A stretch of DNA of 64,000 nucleotides, taken from Liolophura sinensis. Taxonomy: Eukaryota > Mollusca > Polyplacophora > Chitonida > Chitonidae. The stretch spans positions 2,292,160 through 2,356,159 of the forward strand of contig NC_088298.1 of the NCBI RefSeq assembly GCF_032854445.1, read 5' to 3'. Positions 24,111 to 35,157 of this stretch are shown piece by piece; position 1 is the stretch's first letter, and every line of letters begins with the position of its first letter. A model generated the notes under the pieces. It was not told where the DNA came from and did no database searches. It saw only the letters and a program-made list of their open reading frames with translations. The translations under genes and the position numbers were made by a program.

Positions 24111-24694
24111 CTGAAAGAGATGGCGTTTGATAATTCTAAAATTTTATACTTAATTATATTAACTATTATTAATTATATAACGGCGAACCATTAAGATATC
24201 CAGACATGGTCTAATTTCAGATAAATGTAACCAAATAGAAAATCAAGGAACTATGAGAACTGCCATGCTAAACCATTCCATGCTGAATCATTAATACACT
24301 ACATCATATTTACGTATATCACTCTCTCCAAAAGCTTTTGTGTTTTTTTATGAGAACATTTCCACCGTTGGTGTATATTTGACGAAATATCCACATAATC
24401 TTTTCAATTATCGGACAGCTTTGCTCGCGATGCCGTGAGCGTATGATACATAGGATCAGACATAAAGGCTTAATATAATTATTTAACAGTGAATATATTA
24501 CAATGTCATGTTTAATATTAAGCCAAGCTGTTTTTTTCATTGTTCAGTTCTCCTTAGTGTCCTGAATTTGGACCTAGCTTGTGCCAGGATACCGTATGAC
24601 AAGAATATTGTCGATATATCATGCCCATAACCATTCATTCCTTCAGTTGTTCTGAGCACAGTGACCTAAAGTTCTTGATAGTTGGAGACCTTAC

Positions 24695-25020
24695 CTTTTA
24701 CCACTAGTTGTAAATGTATTATTTTCGACTTGCTGGAAACAAGACGAACATCGAGTGGTCCTTGGCATAGAACACATGATGTTTCTCTTGGAGTAATTTC
24801 GAGGATACCGTCTCTTTTGTGATTTTGATAATTTGCCGGACCTCCAGAGGGATGTCCTTTGGAATACTCCTTGGTAATGATCGGAAATGTTGGCTGTTAT
24901 TTCTCAGTGGAACTGGCCTCTGGCTCCCGTTTACCCGTTCATTGTCAGATTCTTGTTGGTCAATTTCTTGATAAGATAATGACTCCACGTCATCTGACGA
25001 TATCAACTCTGGTAGCTCTT
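24695..25020 (-). pseudogene. Transposase exon 3: 'CVLCQG' exon
   Basis: Encodes an acidic/Gln-rich stretch 'SSDDVESLSYQEIDQQES', then 'SIPKDIPLEVRQIIKI'. After a single-base shift in an A-run near 24815 it gives 'GILEITPRETSCVLCQGPLD' and 'SKIIHLQLVVK'. The donor AAAAG|GTAAGG leaves phase 1 into exon 4. The start is approximate. Confidence 0.7.
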
Positions 25021-25188
25021 GTTTTAAATACCATTTGCAGATGAGTTTATGGAGGCATGTGCGAATGCTTTTTGTGCACCTGCATATTGTGGTGTTTCTT
25101 TGTTTATTGTACGTTACTATAGTCCGTTGTAATTTGCACCAGAACCTTTTTTCCCCGTGTACACAGACAGATGAATACGTCTAGGATA

Positions 25189-25829
25189 CTAGGTCGACTG
25201 ATGAGGTGGAATGAGTACTACAAATGGGCGTCCTGAGCTTTCAGCTGTTTCTTGGCACTGCTTTAGTTCATTGTATCTACTTTCGGTGATGAAATTTTCA
25301 CTCCGCATGCATTCAAGCGTGTCTTGTCTAAGAATCGTTTCTCTTCCAGGAATGGCATAAGGAACAGAACGAACGTGATCACACTCAAAGGAACTGTTCC
25401 CACCTCTTCTTGCCGCCGATTTCAACTCAATACATGAGTTGTTTTCACAAATGCTGATCGGAGCATTTGTGAGCGTATTTTTCTGCAGATGTATCGGGAT
25501 TTGAGGACCACTTCTTGATTTGGACGAACAATACACTCCTTTGGCTGGATCGATTACAACAGTATGGTGATGATTGTAGACATTAACATCATGTGGTAGA
25601 GACTGGCGAGATTTCAAGTGCGATTCCATCCATTTCACTGTTATAATTTTACCACATAGTGTACAACTTGCTCGAAGGGATGACGTCTTTGTTGAAATCT
25701 GGGAATCCAATGATCTAGAACAAGTCGTCTTCAGATTAATACTCTGGGTGGCATAGCAATGGTCTTTGTCACTTGTCACCGCGTCACTTTCCTGTGCCTC
25801 TACTGCGTTATTCTGATGGTTTTCTGATC
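25189..25829 (-). pseudogene. Transposase exon 2: second zinc-finger-like exon
   Basis: Open for about 200 codons. Contains 'SCTLCGKIITVKWMESHLKS' (CxxC...H, a zinc-finger-like start with an uncertain last ligand) and 'CDHVRSVPYAIPGRETILRQ'. Lies between the N-terminal finger exon and the conserved core, the usual place for variable DNA-binding parts. Both borders are approximate. The assignment to the same gene is by strand and order. Confidence 0.55.
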
Positions 25830-27220
25830 TGTGTTTTGCACGTGACGATTAAGAATTTTTCGCTGTACGGGTAGAGGGGATTAATTTGGATGCAACAGGC
25901 GTGTTAAGACTATTAACACATGTTTGAACGTGGTTCAAAGTTCTCTTTGCGAATAATTATCCTTGAACATGACTTGCACTGGAAATGCCGTGAAGAACTG
26001 TGTTCAGTTAGATGGCAAAGAACGACACTTTTACCTACAAAAATAAACACGTCTTTTGAACATTGTGATAATTTAGTTATTTATTTCAATGGTCTTTTAC
26101 GCCTCAAAAACAGCTCAATTTACAGCCCATGTGATGGCGGTCAGTTTTATGGACTTATGTGCATGGACTGTAATATATAGCGCAGACTTAAAGCCTAATT
26201 AGATTGCTCGCACAGTGAAGCCTTTGGAAAGAAGTTTAAACCCGTGCAGAGCTGATCCGATTTTTTGTGTGAATATATACAGTGTAATTTGACAAATAGA
26301 TTATGAATCTGGCTTTGCTTTTGTTCTAGCTTTGTTCTAGCTTAAAAAGTTTGACCACAATTTACCTACTGTTCATGCATTAGGTATAAAGAGCTAACCA
26401 CGAATGTGGCTCTGTTTTGGTTCTAAAGAAGTTTTCGCTTTTAGGCACACTTTATTCTGATTTTTGAGACACGATGCGAAAAGCAGTAATGGTGCAATGT
26501 TGAAAGTTGGTCAGCAGGACAAATTGTGCTCTTCTCTCGTATCAAATTATTTCAGATGAATAGTTTTCCAGTGATTGGCATTAAAATTTTTGCCACCGTT
26601 CATGCATTATTTAAGAAAAACATCTGTTGGCTTTCAAGTTACGGCTAGCGCAGCGGGAGCGTTCTTTACATTGTGTGGTATTAAAACATACACGCCAAAT
26701 GACTAATCTGTTGGTCTAATAGAAAGAATATGTACACAAACACAACACAACTACTATTTACATGAAGCCATTGAGTAGAAGTTCAATTGCAGGTATAGAT
26801 GATCTGATGATGATTTTTTCCCTTGCAAATTAGACACTTGCATTTGTCCGACCGGAAGTTGATGGCATCTTTTTGTTTTACATCCATCGCCGGGGCCAAT
26901 CACGAAAAGAAGATCTGTAAGTTTAGATTTGCTTTGATACCTATTTTACTCTGCCTCATCACTGGAAGAATATTTTAAATTGGCGTCACCTACAGAGCCG
27001 ATAAATCTGCATATACGTCTGGATGACCACTAGGAGTATACATTTCGAAAAAAGATGTAGAAAAATAATTTAAGAACATATCATCTCATTGACAGGGAAT
27101 GTATCTATTTTTTTTTAACATGAAAAGTTAATCAAAAAGCTCGCCTATCATATAAAGCCGTAGACGATAACTATATATGTACACAGTATTTTAGATGAAA
27201 ACGTATTGATGCTTAATTTT

Positions 27221-27431
27221 ACGTATCGTTTTGTCCCTCAACGCGTGCTTTCCACTGTACAGCTCTCAAATGGTTCTCTACTTTCTTCTTCCTTGTTGGC
27301 TTGAACTTTGACGGTGGACATAACGGACAATGGAATGAAATATAGTCTCCTTTACAACAATCCTTGCAACTTTTTACACAACTTAACAATTCATCCACAG
27401 ATTGAATCACGACAGGTTGGTGTGCTGTCAT
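27221..27431 (-). pseudogene. Transposase exon 1: Cys-rich zinc-finger start
   Basis: Starts with ATG at 27431. Encodes 'LLSCVKSCKDCCKGDYISFH' and 'CPLCPPSKFKPTRKKKVENH', a C2H2-like finger without an obvious final His, of the kind found at the N terminus of related transposases. Possible donor GATAC|GTAAAA at 27221/27220. Promoter and upstream exons are not visible. Confidence 0.55.
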
Positions 27432-27439
27432 TGTTACAT

Positions 27440-29690
27440 TGCAGCGTCCAGAAATAAACTCGTCGGAAAAGTGGAAAGCTTTTATAAAAGCTATGTACTA
27501 CATTAGCCAAACTGCAAAGCTAACAAGTCACCCTGAGATAGTATTACTTCAGCAGACATGCGATGGGAAACTGTGTTTACAAACACACCGCCACCTCAGC
27601 TTTCCACGGTCCAGACACACGAAAGTTACCCATAAATTTGTTTTGTTTAGACATTGTGGCAAGTGATGCACGGAGGTATAAAAGCGTAGAAAGAGCAGGC
27701 CTATACACTGAATGTTCTTAGAAACTCCACGCTTTTAACTTTAACTGGAAATGTTTTATCCTATAATCGAATTAGAAAATCATTTATACCTCTATCAACA
27801 TCGAGTTATTCCAAATATTGTATTTCTCTGGCGTCCGAAAAACATAAACAAACTCGTACATGATAGAACTCGTTAATTTTTCTGGAAATAACTCTCCACC
27901 GTCGAATTCCAAGTAAACTGGGATAAGGAGACATCAAGATCATTCATGTGAGACAACATGTCCATATGAACAAAATAAAATAGTCCTACTTAATTTCTAA
28001 GATAAAGATATTGGTCCGAAGTACATTTTAAATTCTTCAACCATAACAAAAGTTATCACGACACTGCAGATATGACTTTCAAGCACTATAGTCGGCCCAA
28101 TGTGCTAGGTAGTACAAATGAAATGGTATTTGCTTGACATACTTCCTTTTCAGCCATTTCATGAGGATTTCATTCATTGTATGAATAAAATCAAAGCGCT
28201 CTTCAAAAAGCCCGACCCCAAATTCATATTGTATTATACATGGATCTTCCGCTGCTTGGTTGTCGGGCAGGGAAAGGCAAATTTTAATGCGAATTGAGTT
28301 AAATAATTACATTGACGGTATATTTACATACACCTGTATTGTTGCATTCTTTTGCCTGTACACATATTTGTTAAGAAATATTTTGTGATGTGTGGATTTT
28401 TATGATTCTGATCATTTTATTTTTTAAAACTTAATAATAGTAGTAATAAATGCATCTTGCTTAGGTCAAAGAAAACAATTCTGGGTATGAGAAAGTTATA
28501 GCTGACAGATTTCCTTGACAAGGAGATAAGTCTGAATTCCTTTTTAAGTCTGAGGACTATATTGTCTTTCTAAAAATTCCACCGTGGTTTGCTGGGCTAG
28601 GATGTTATATACATTAGGTTGTGAATAAACAGATCATGTGTCCTAAAGAGAATATGGCGTTAAACAATAATCAAATAAATAAATACATAAATAAAGCAAG
28701 TAACTTTATGGTAGCGCCACATATGAAAACCCTATACGATGGAGACGCCTAACGTAGTTTCAAGTTAAATGTTTTCACTTAGAGAATTCCGGAGCAATAA
28801 AGCGGGCGATCACTTGTCCACCAGTGAAATCTGATATATGTGGATGTAAGCTTCTGCGGTATAACAAAATAAACTGGGTCATGCATGAAAGTCAGAGGTC
28901 AGACACAGAATTTAGACGCTTGAACCTTTCTCTGCCATAAGAGGAAATAATGTGTGGGGTGTGTTAAGAAGCAAACTCTGAAAAACTTACTTGATATCTT
29001 TGGCAAAATAAGCTTTCTTAAATATTCAATGTTTTTCGCACTTTACAAATTATGGTCTCAAGCTACATATGTGTGTTTTTGGGGTTATAAATAAGGCTAT
29101 ACAACAGCAGCAAAGACCTTGTTTGTCCTTATCAAGGAACTGAGCGTAACAATTCGCCAGGCTTTATCTCTGCAAGTTTTTACATACTAATTAAATGGCC
29201 ATTGAACGTTAACTGACAACAAGAGCGCTGTGAACAGCTATGCACAGGCAGAGATCAAAAGGGATTACAACATTAAGCGTCAGAAGTTTACTGTACACAG
29301 AATAAAGCAATAATAATAATCATGTACATAAAACATATAACATTTCTAAGTAACAATAAACAACCTATAATTAATTACCACACAAGTGTGATCAGGCTGG
29401 CGAAGAGCTATTATATAACTTATAGGGCTTCCATTCAAATCGGGTTAATACTTAGTTTTAAAAAAGTTTCCTAAACATGTAACAAACCCTGGTATCCATC
29501 ACCTTACATACATACTTATACATTATATGTTATATATATTTCTCAGAAATAAACAAGGCAACAGTCCTCCGCATATAGATTTTAGCTGTACCAAAACGAC
29601 ATATAACTTATCTATTGTCCTCATAAGAGTGTGTCAATCAATCAGTTAAATCTTTATTAGAAGTTAATTTGGTAATCATCAATGTTGTAC
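27440..29690. other. Transposon core upstream of transposase; no gene seen
   Basis: About 2.2 kb of AT-rich sequence with no supported exon on either strand. It contains a SINE-like tail at 28650-28697. Given gene direction, the transposase promoter should lie here. Confidence 0.4.
28648..28697 (+). repeat. SINE tail remnant
   Basis: 'GGCGTTAAACAATAATCAAA' followed by (AAAT)n matches only the 3' end of the common SINE. Confidence 0.5.
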
Positions 29691-32310
29691 TGCATACCTG
29701 ATGGATGGAAAACTTTATACCTATAAAGGTTGAACTTTATACCTATAGGAAGGTAAATCAGCCACCGTCCTTCTCATGGATGTTGTACTCTATAGCTATA
29801 GGAAGGTAAACTGGTCACCGTCCTCCTCGTGGATGTTGAATTTTATACATGTAGAAAGGTTAATTAGCCACTCTCCTTCTCGTGGATGTTGTACTTTATA
29901 ACTATAGGAAGATACATTTTCCACCGTCCTCCTCGTGGATGTGGTACCTTATACGTATGGGAAAGCAACTTAACCACCGTCTTCCTCATGGATGTTGTAC
30001 TTTATACCAGTAGGAATGTAAATTAGCCACCGTTCTCCTCATGGATGTTGTACCTCATGCTTACATGGAGGTAAGTTAGCCACCGTCCTCATCGTGGATG
30101 TTGTACCTTATCCCTACATGGAGGTAAATTAGCCACCGTCCTCCTCGTGGATGTTGTACTTTATACCAGTAGGAAGGTAAATTAGGCACCGTCCTCCTCG
30201 TGGATGTTGTACCTGACACCTCCAGAAAGGTAAACTAGCCACCGTCCTCCTCGTGGATGTTGAACTTTATACCTATAGAAAGGTAAACTAGTCCCCGTCC
30301 TCCTCGTGGATGTTGAATTTTATACATGTAGGAAGGTAAATTAGCCACCGTCCTCCTCGTGGATGTTGTACTTTATACCAGTAGGAAGGTAAACTAGCCA
30401 CCGTCCTCCTTGTGGATGTTGAACTTTATACCTACAGAAAGGTAAACTAGTCACCGTCCTCCTCGTGGATGTTGTACTTTATACCAGTAGGAAGGTAAAC
30501 TAGCCACCGTCCTCCTCGTGGATGTTGAACTTTATACCTACAGAAAGGTAAACTAGTCACCGTCCTCCTCGTGGATGTTGTACTTTATACCTATAGGAAG
30601 GTAAACTAGCCACCGCCCTCCTCGTGGATGTTGAACTTTATACCTATAGGAAGGTAACCTAGTCACCGTCCTCCTCGTGGATGTTGTTCTTTATACCTAT
30701 AGAAATATAAACTAGCCATCGTCCTCCTCGTGGATGTTGTACTTTATACCAGTAGGAAGGTAAACTAGTCACCGTCCTCCTCGTGGATGTTGTACTTTAT
30801 ACCTATAGAAATATAAACTAGCCATCGTCCTCCTCGTGGATGTTGTACTTTATACCAGTAGGAAGGTAAACTAGTCACCGTCCTCCTCGTGGATGTTGTA
30901 TATAGGAAGGTAAATCAGCCACCGTCCTTTTGTTTTGTTGAATTTTATACATGTAGGAAGGTAAATTAGCCACCGTCCTCCTCGTGGATGTTGTACTTTA
31001 TACCTATAGAAAGGTAAACTAGTCACCGTCCTCCTCGTGGATGTTGTACTTTATACCTATATGAAGGTAAGTTAGCCACCGTCCTCCTCGTGGATGTTGT
31101 ACCTTATACCTACATGGAGGTAAATTAGCCACCGTCCTCCTTATGGATGTTGTACTTTATACCAGTAGGAAGGTAAATTAGGCACCGTCCTCCTCGTGGA
31201 TGTTGTACCTGACACCTCCAGAAAGGTAAACTAGCCACCGTCCTCCTCGTGGATGTTGTACTTTATACCAGTAGGAAGGTAAACTAGTCACCGTCCTCCT
31301 CGTGGATGTTGAACTTTATACCTATAGAAAGGTAAACTAGTCACCGTCCTCCTCGTGGATGTTGTATATAGGAAGGTAAATCAGCCACTGTCCTTTTGTT
31401 TTCTTGAATTTTATACATGTAGGAAGGTAAATTAGCCACCGTCCTCCTTATGGATGTTGTACTTTATACCAGTAGGAAGGTAAATTAGGCACCGTCCTCC
31501 TCGTGGATGTTGTACCTGACACCTCCAGAAAGGTAAACTAGCCATCGTCCTCCTCGTGGATGTTGTACTTTATACCAGTAGGAAGGTAAACTAGTCACCG
31601 ACCTCCTCGTGGATGTTGAACTTTATACCTATAGAAAGGTAAACTAGTCACCGTCCTCCTCGTGGATGTTGTACTCTATACTTATAGGAAGGTAAACTGG
31701 TCACCGTCCTCCTCGTGGATGTTGAATTTTATACATGTAGGAAGGTAAATTAGCCACCGTCCTCCTCATGGATGTTGTACTTTATACCTACATGAAGGTA
31801 AATTAGCCACCGTCCTCCTCGTGGATGTTGTACTTTATGGCTATATGAAGGTAAATTAGCCACCGTCCTCCTCGTGGATGTTGTACCTCATGCTTACATG
31901 GAGGTAAGATAGCCACCGTCCTTCTCGTGGATGTTGTACCTTATACCTACATGGAGGTAAATTGGCCACCGTCCTCCTCTTGGATGTTGAATTTTATACC
32001 AGTAGGAAGGTAAATTAGGCACCGTTCTCCTCGTGGATGTTGTACTTTATGGCTATAGGAAGGTAAATTAGCCACCGTCCTCCTCGTGGATGTTGTACTT
32101 TATACCTATATGAGGGTAAATTAGCCACCGTCCTCCTCGTGGATGTTGTACCTTTTACCTGGAGGAAGGTAAATTAGCCACTGTCCTTCTCGTCGATGTT
32201 GTATCTTATGCCAGTAGGAAGGTAAATTAGCCAGCGTCCTCCTCGTGGATGTTATACTTTATACCTATGGGGAGGTGAACTAGGCAAGGTCCTCCTCGTG
32301 GATCTTTAAT
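29690..32310 (-). repeat. Right 53-bp minisatellite array, inverted (~49 copies)
   Basis: Reverse complement of the left array: each unit contains GCCACCGTCCTCCTCGTGGA, TGTTGTACTTTATACC and a variable AGGAAGGTAAATTA part. More diverged between copies than the left array. Includes block duplications, for example the 'CTGACACCTCCAGAAAGGTA' variant at about 30212, 31210 and 31516. Some copies are truncated or rearranged (near 30895-30945 and 31365-31410). Confidence 0.96.
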
Positions 32311-32526
32311 ATTTTTTCTTCAAGTTAGTGATGGAGGACTATTAGGTTACTAATTAACAATGACACATTAGAGAAGGTCTTCAGGGTTACAGTAATGTCT
32401 GTGTTTTCGGATAATAAGAGGTTTAAAGTGTTGAGAATTTATCTGCTCGGCTATAGGCCTATATAAATATACAGGCCTATAGTCTCGTACCTTGCCCAAT
32501 TATTCGTAAACGAACAAGTTACTTGT

Positions 32527-32593
32527 TCCGTTCTGCTCATGGATGTCCGTTCTCCTCGTGGACGTTCTCCTCATGGATGGCGGCTGCCCAGTG
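32527..32593 (-). repeat. Right terminal inverted repeat of the large element
   Basis: Reading the minus strand: 'GGGCAGCCGCCATCCATGAG', 'TCCACGAGGAGAACGGACAT' and 'CCATGAGCAGAACGG', the inverted counterpart of 12143-12211 with several mismatches and an 8-base length difference. Confidence 0.65.
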
Positions 32594-32984
32594 CTACTCG
32601 TGTTGTTGGGGCTTCACATGCATGTACAATGTACATCTACAGAAGTATCACATGCATCTTGTCACGATGTACGATTTGCTGTATGCCTTGTACATAATAA
32701 ATTAGTTCTTGGCATAAAGGGCAATGATGATTTTTGTTTTTTCCTTTTTTTTTTCTTTGCTGAAATACTGATAAGCCCAACAATTTGTGCCAAGGGCTGG
32801 AGGTACATGTATCTCTTTGGATTAAACTTTTGTTTGGTGAGTGCCAAATTTCAAATTTCTGGATTCCTTTTTGATGAATATTCTTCAGTCTGTAAAGTAG
32901 TCGAATGCAAATCTTTTTTTTTTAAGACGTTTGCTGGTAAATCATATAGGCCTACATACCGGTGTTTAAATGTTAAAATGTACT

Positions 32985-33420
32985 ACACAAATAAACGGAC
33001 GGCCAAAAGAAACTTAAATTTAACCAGCCTTTTTCAGCAAATTAATACCAAATTATTGAAGGAAACGAAGCATATTCCCATGTGCGACAAGCGTCATATA
33101 CGCCCACACGAATTTGTTTTGAGACAACGAAAAAGTTGAAAAATCACGTGACCCATGGATGGTCGCAACTGCACATGTAACAAGTGTATAAAAACGTTAC
33201 ACACAGTGTACTGGACTTGCACACTGACTAAAAACCACCAAAGTAATGCTTCTATTGACTCCAGAACAACGCGAGAGGGCCCTGGGTATGGTATCCATAG
33301 GAGCCACCCATGCCCACATTGCAAGGACCTTCGGCTGCTCGCGTGTAACTGTGTCAAACTTGATGCAACGTTTCAGACAGACAGGGCAGACATCGGAGAG
33401 GTCAAGAACAGGTAGCCCTA
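32985..33420 (+). pseudogene. Tc1/mariner-like transposase, N-terminal fragment
   Basis: From ATG 33246 the frame reads 'LTPEQRERALGMVSIGATHA', 'HIARTFGCSRVTVSNLMQRF' and 'RQTGQTSERSRTGSPRV', a typical Tc1-like paired helix-turn-helix DNA-binding region with the usual RTGxPRV end. The frame then runs into unrelated sequence, including a SINE scrap ('AACTCACAGTGACCCCATTG' at 33447-33466), so the catalytic part is gone. 'CGGACGGCCAAAAGAAACTT' near 32996 may be the element's 5' terminal repeat. Confidence 0.7.
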
Positions 33421-34069
33421 GGGTAAAGTTCTATGCCCAGAAAAGAACTCACAGTGACCCCATTGGTGATGTATATAGTTAGATATCTGTGGAAAACTAC
33501 ATGTGCTTTAGGAACTCATTCGGATTTTGCGGCTGACTTAATGTTGTTTATAATATAATGTTCGGGCAAAGTTTAGCTGTTAGAAACAAGAATTTCTTCA
33601 ACGGACATATTGGTTTATACACATGGCTGAAAACCGATCCCAGAGCCAGCCGTCAGTCAAAATGGCTGCTCCGGGTCAATAATTGTAACACAAATTTCAA
33701 GAAAACTTGCTAGAAAAACCACTTAAAAATAAGGAAGTATACAATATATAAAGTAAGAAATTGCGATGGATTCACGATAAGAGAAGTTATCATTTTCCAA
33801 TGATGACGGAAAGACGCAGGAAATGTATCATACGATGAAATAAATCTAATTTCAAAATGTAAGACGTGTATGTCGTACCAGTGTATACAAGTGGTCTATA
33901 ACCAACCGTTCCGTTAAGTGGAGTGCCAGACATTCTAGGCCAGTTTGCAGTACTTACGTGAGAACTGTACTCAATCTGTCAATGTAGATTTTACAAGCGT
34001 GGGGAGATGAAGGGGGAAGACGTTCTTGAAGTAATAACTTGTGACGTTGATTGAAATGGTCACACAATA

Positions 34070-34551
34070 CAGGCAGCGAAATTTGGCCTGCCGGCGAAAC
34101 CCAGAAATCGGTTACGTCTTTTCCGCCTCGCCTAACCGATCATTCGGTTACGCCACGTATGTTTATCAACCCGATCGGTTACGCTAATTGTTTACGTGGT
34201 TTATGTTTCAGGCATCATTCTGGATCATTAATAAAAGTATTCAGCTCAATGTTATGTTTGTTTTTCTTTTCTATATCTAGCAGCTCATACCGTAAGGTTG
34301 GTGAACAAAAGAAAGAGAAATTTTACACTCACACGGTGTTTCAACGTTGTGTGTTGCCTGGTTGGTACTTGACTCCTGTGGCACATTTTTACGTGAAATT
34401 CCGTTATACAGGCTTATATGTTTGCAATATGCCCAGTCCAACATTAAGTACTTCCAGTAAGTGTCATTACGGTATTGGGGAGCGAGTTTGGTATCCCTGA
34501 TTACTGATAATTAACGCAGTTTCCAACGCACGTGGTGTGAGTCTTACCACA

Positions 34552-34630
<79 letters not shown>

Positions 34631-35152
34631 TCGCTACAGGGCCGGGAGAGACCTTGACATCACAGGCCTATGCGTCACAGGCCTGTGCTCTAAATCAGAA
34701 CGCAGCCGGTGAGGTCCCGTAAGGGTTCCATCAATCTGTACGGTAGACTCGACTAATTTGGGCTCGAATAGCAGTTAAACTACATGTACATGAAAAGGTA
34801 ACCTTGTTTTATTTACTTGCGTGATCGTGAAAAGATAAGTCAAAATAAATAATTTGAGTATTATCTCAAAGCCTGTAAGGCATATATGAATGATTACATT
34901 TCCATGTGACTAGCACAGGCAGCTGGCTGTGGCTGAAATCGATGTTTCTATTTTTAGACGCGTTGCCATACTAACCGCGTTGTGATTATGAAAGCTGTTC
35001 AGTCCAGTTTATCTGTAGTTACCTAATGCGCACTGACTCTAAGGACGTTCTCGTTGGACAGTTGGCCTAACCGATTTTCCGGTTAGCCAAATTGAACCGC
35101 ACGTAACCGTTGCGCGACCGACGGTTTCGTTCGCGCCAAATTTCGCTGCCTG
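34070..35152. mobile_element. Complete 1,083-bp inverted-repeat DNA element with CAATA target duplication
   Basis: A perfect 18-bp terminal repeat CAGGCAGCGAAATTTGGC is flanked on both sides by CAATA (34065-34069 and 35153-35157). Subterminal regions carry several 'CGGTTACG'/'CCTAACCGAT' motifs in both directions. No transposase is encoded, so it is non-autonomous. It holds the long (AT)n tract. Superfamily not assigned. Confidence 0.85.
34554..34630. repeat. Long (AT)n microsatellite
   Basis: About 38 TA dinucleotides without interruption, inside the 34070 element. The repetitive-residue frame through it is an artefact. Confidence 0.97.
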
Positions 35153-35157
35153 CAATA

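Larger units (their letters stand above)
20030..27431 (-). pseudogene. KDZ/HMGXB3-like transposase gene, 9 recognisable exons, frameshifted
   Basis: Predicted RNase H-fold transposase of the Kyakuja-Dileera-Zisupton group, the group from which vertebrate HMGXB3 derives. Exon pieces from 5' to 3': Cys-rich zinc finger (27431-27221), second zinc-finger exon (~25829-25189), 'CVLCQGPLDV' exon (~25020-24695), 'YNKVCKPC...EGIHNFND' exon (24110-23971), 'YLHFEA...CVLCGYHP' exon (23756-23554), 'AFWSAVEN' exon (~22370-22254), 'FWSPWIG' exon (21794-21607), SAP-like exon (21156-21032) and the catalytic/C-terminal exon (20885-20030). Borders from 24695 onward are good GT-AG sites with mostly matching phases. 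The copy is broken by at least three single-base frameshifts (about 24815, 23640, 20595), one extra G at the 21156 acceptor, a TAG at 21057-21059, and TGA stops at 20483, 20321 and 20180. Family assignment rests on recalled motif order in uncharacterised invertebrate proteins. Confidence 0.8.
12130..32598 (-). mobile_element. ~20.5-kb fold-back-style KDZ (Zisupton-like) DNA transposon, decayed
   Basis: Layout from the outside in: diverged inverted termini (12143-12211 and 32527-32593), two inverted arrays of one 53-bp unit (12587-18690 plus; 29690-32310 minus), and an ~11-kb core with a multi-exon transposase pseudogene on the minus strand. A 9-bp direct repeat CGTGTTGTT lies just outside (12121-12129 and 32599-32607) and is the best candidate target duplication. 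The outermost bases on the two sides do not match cleanly, so the exact ends are provisional. Nested insertions: a SINE piece at 21238, a MITE pair at 21848 and a MITE at 22536. Fold-back elements with tandem-repeat arms are known (Drosophila FB, sea urchin TU). I know of no KDZ element described with arms of this type or size. The unity of the block is inferred from symmetry. Confidence 0.72.

Noticed and set aside
33246-33482. Functional Tc1 transposase
   Set aside because: Only the helix-turn-helix N terminus is present; the frame leaves the family after the GSPRV motif and no DDE region follows.
34051-34500. 149-codon plus-strand frame at the CAATA element
   Set aside because: It begins outside and crosses the terminal repeat of a non-autonomous element, and has no recognisable domain.
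34537-34722. Frame with a long Ile-Tyr run
   Set aside because: Translation of the (AT)n microsatellite.
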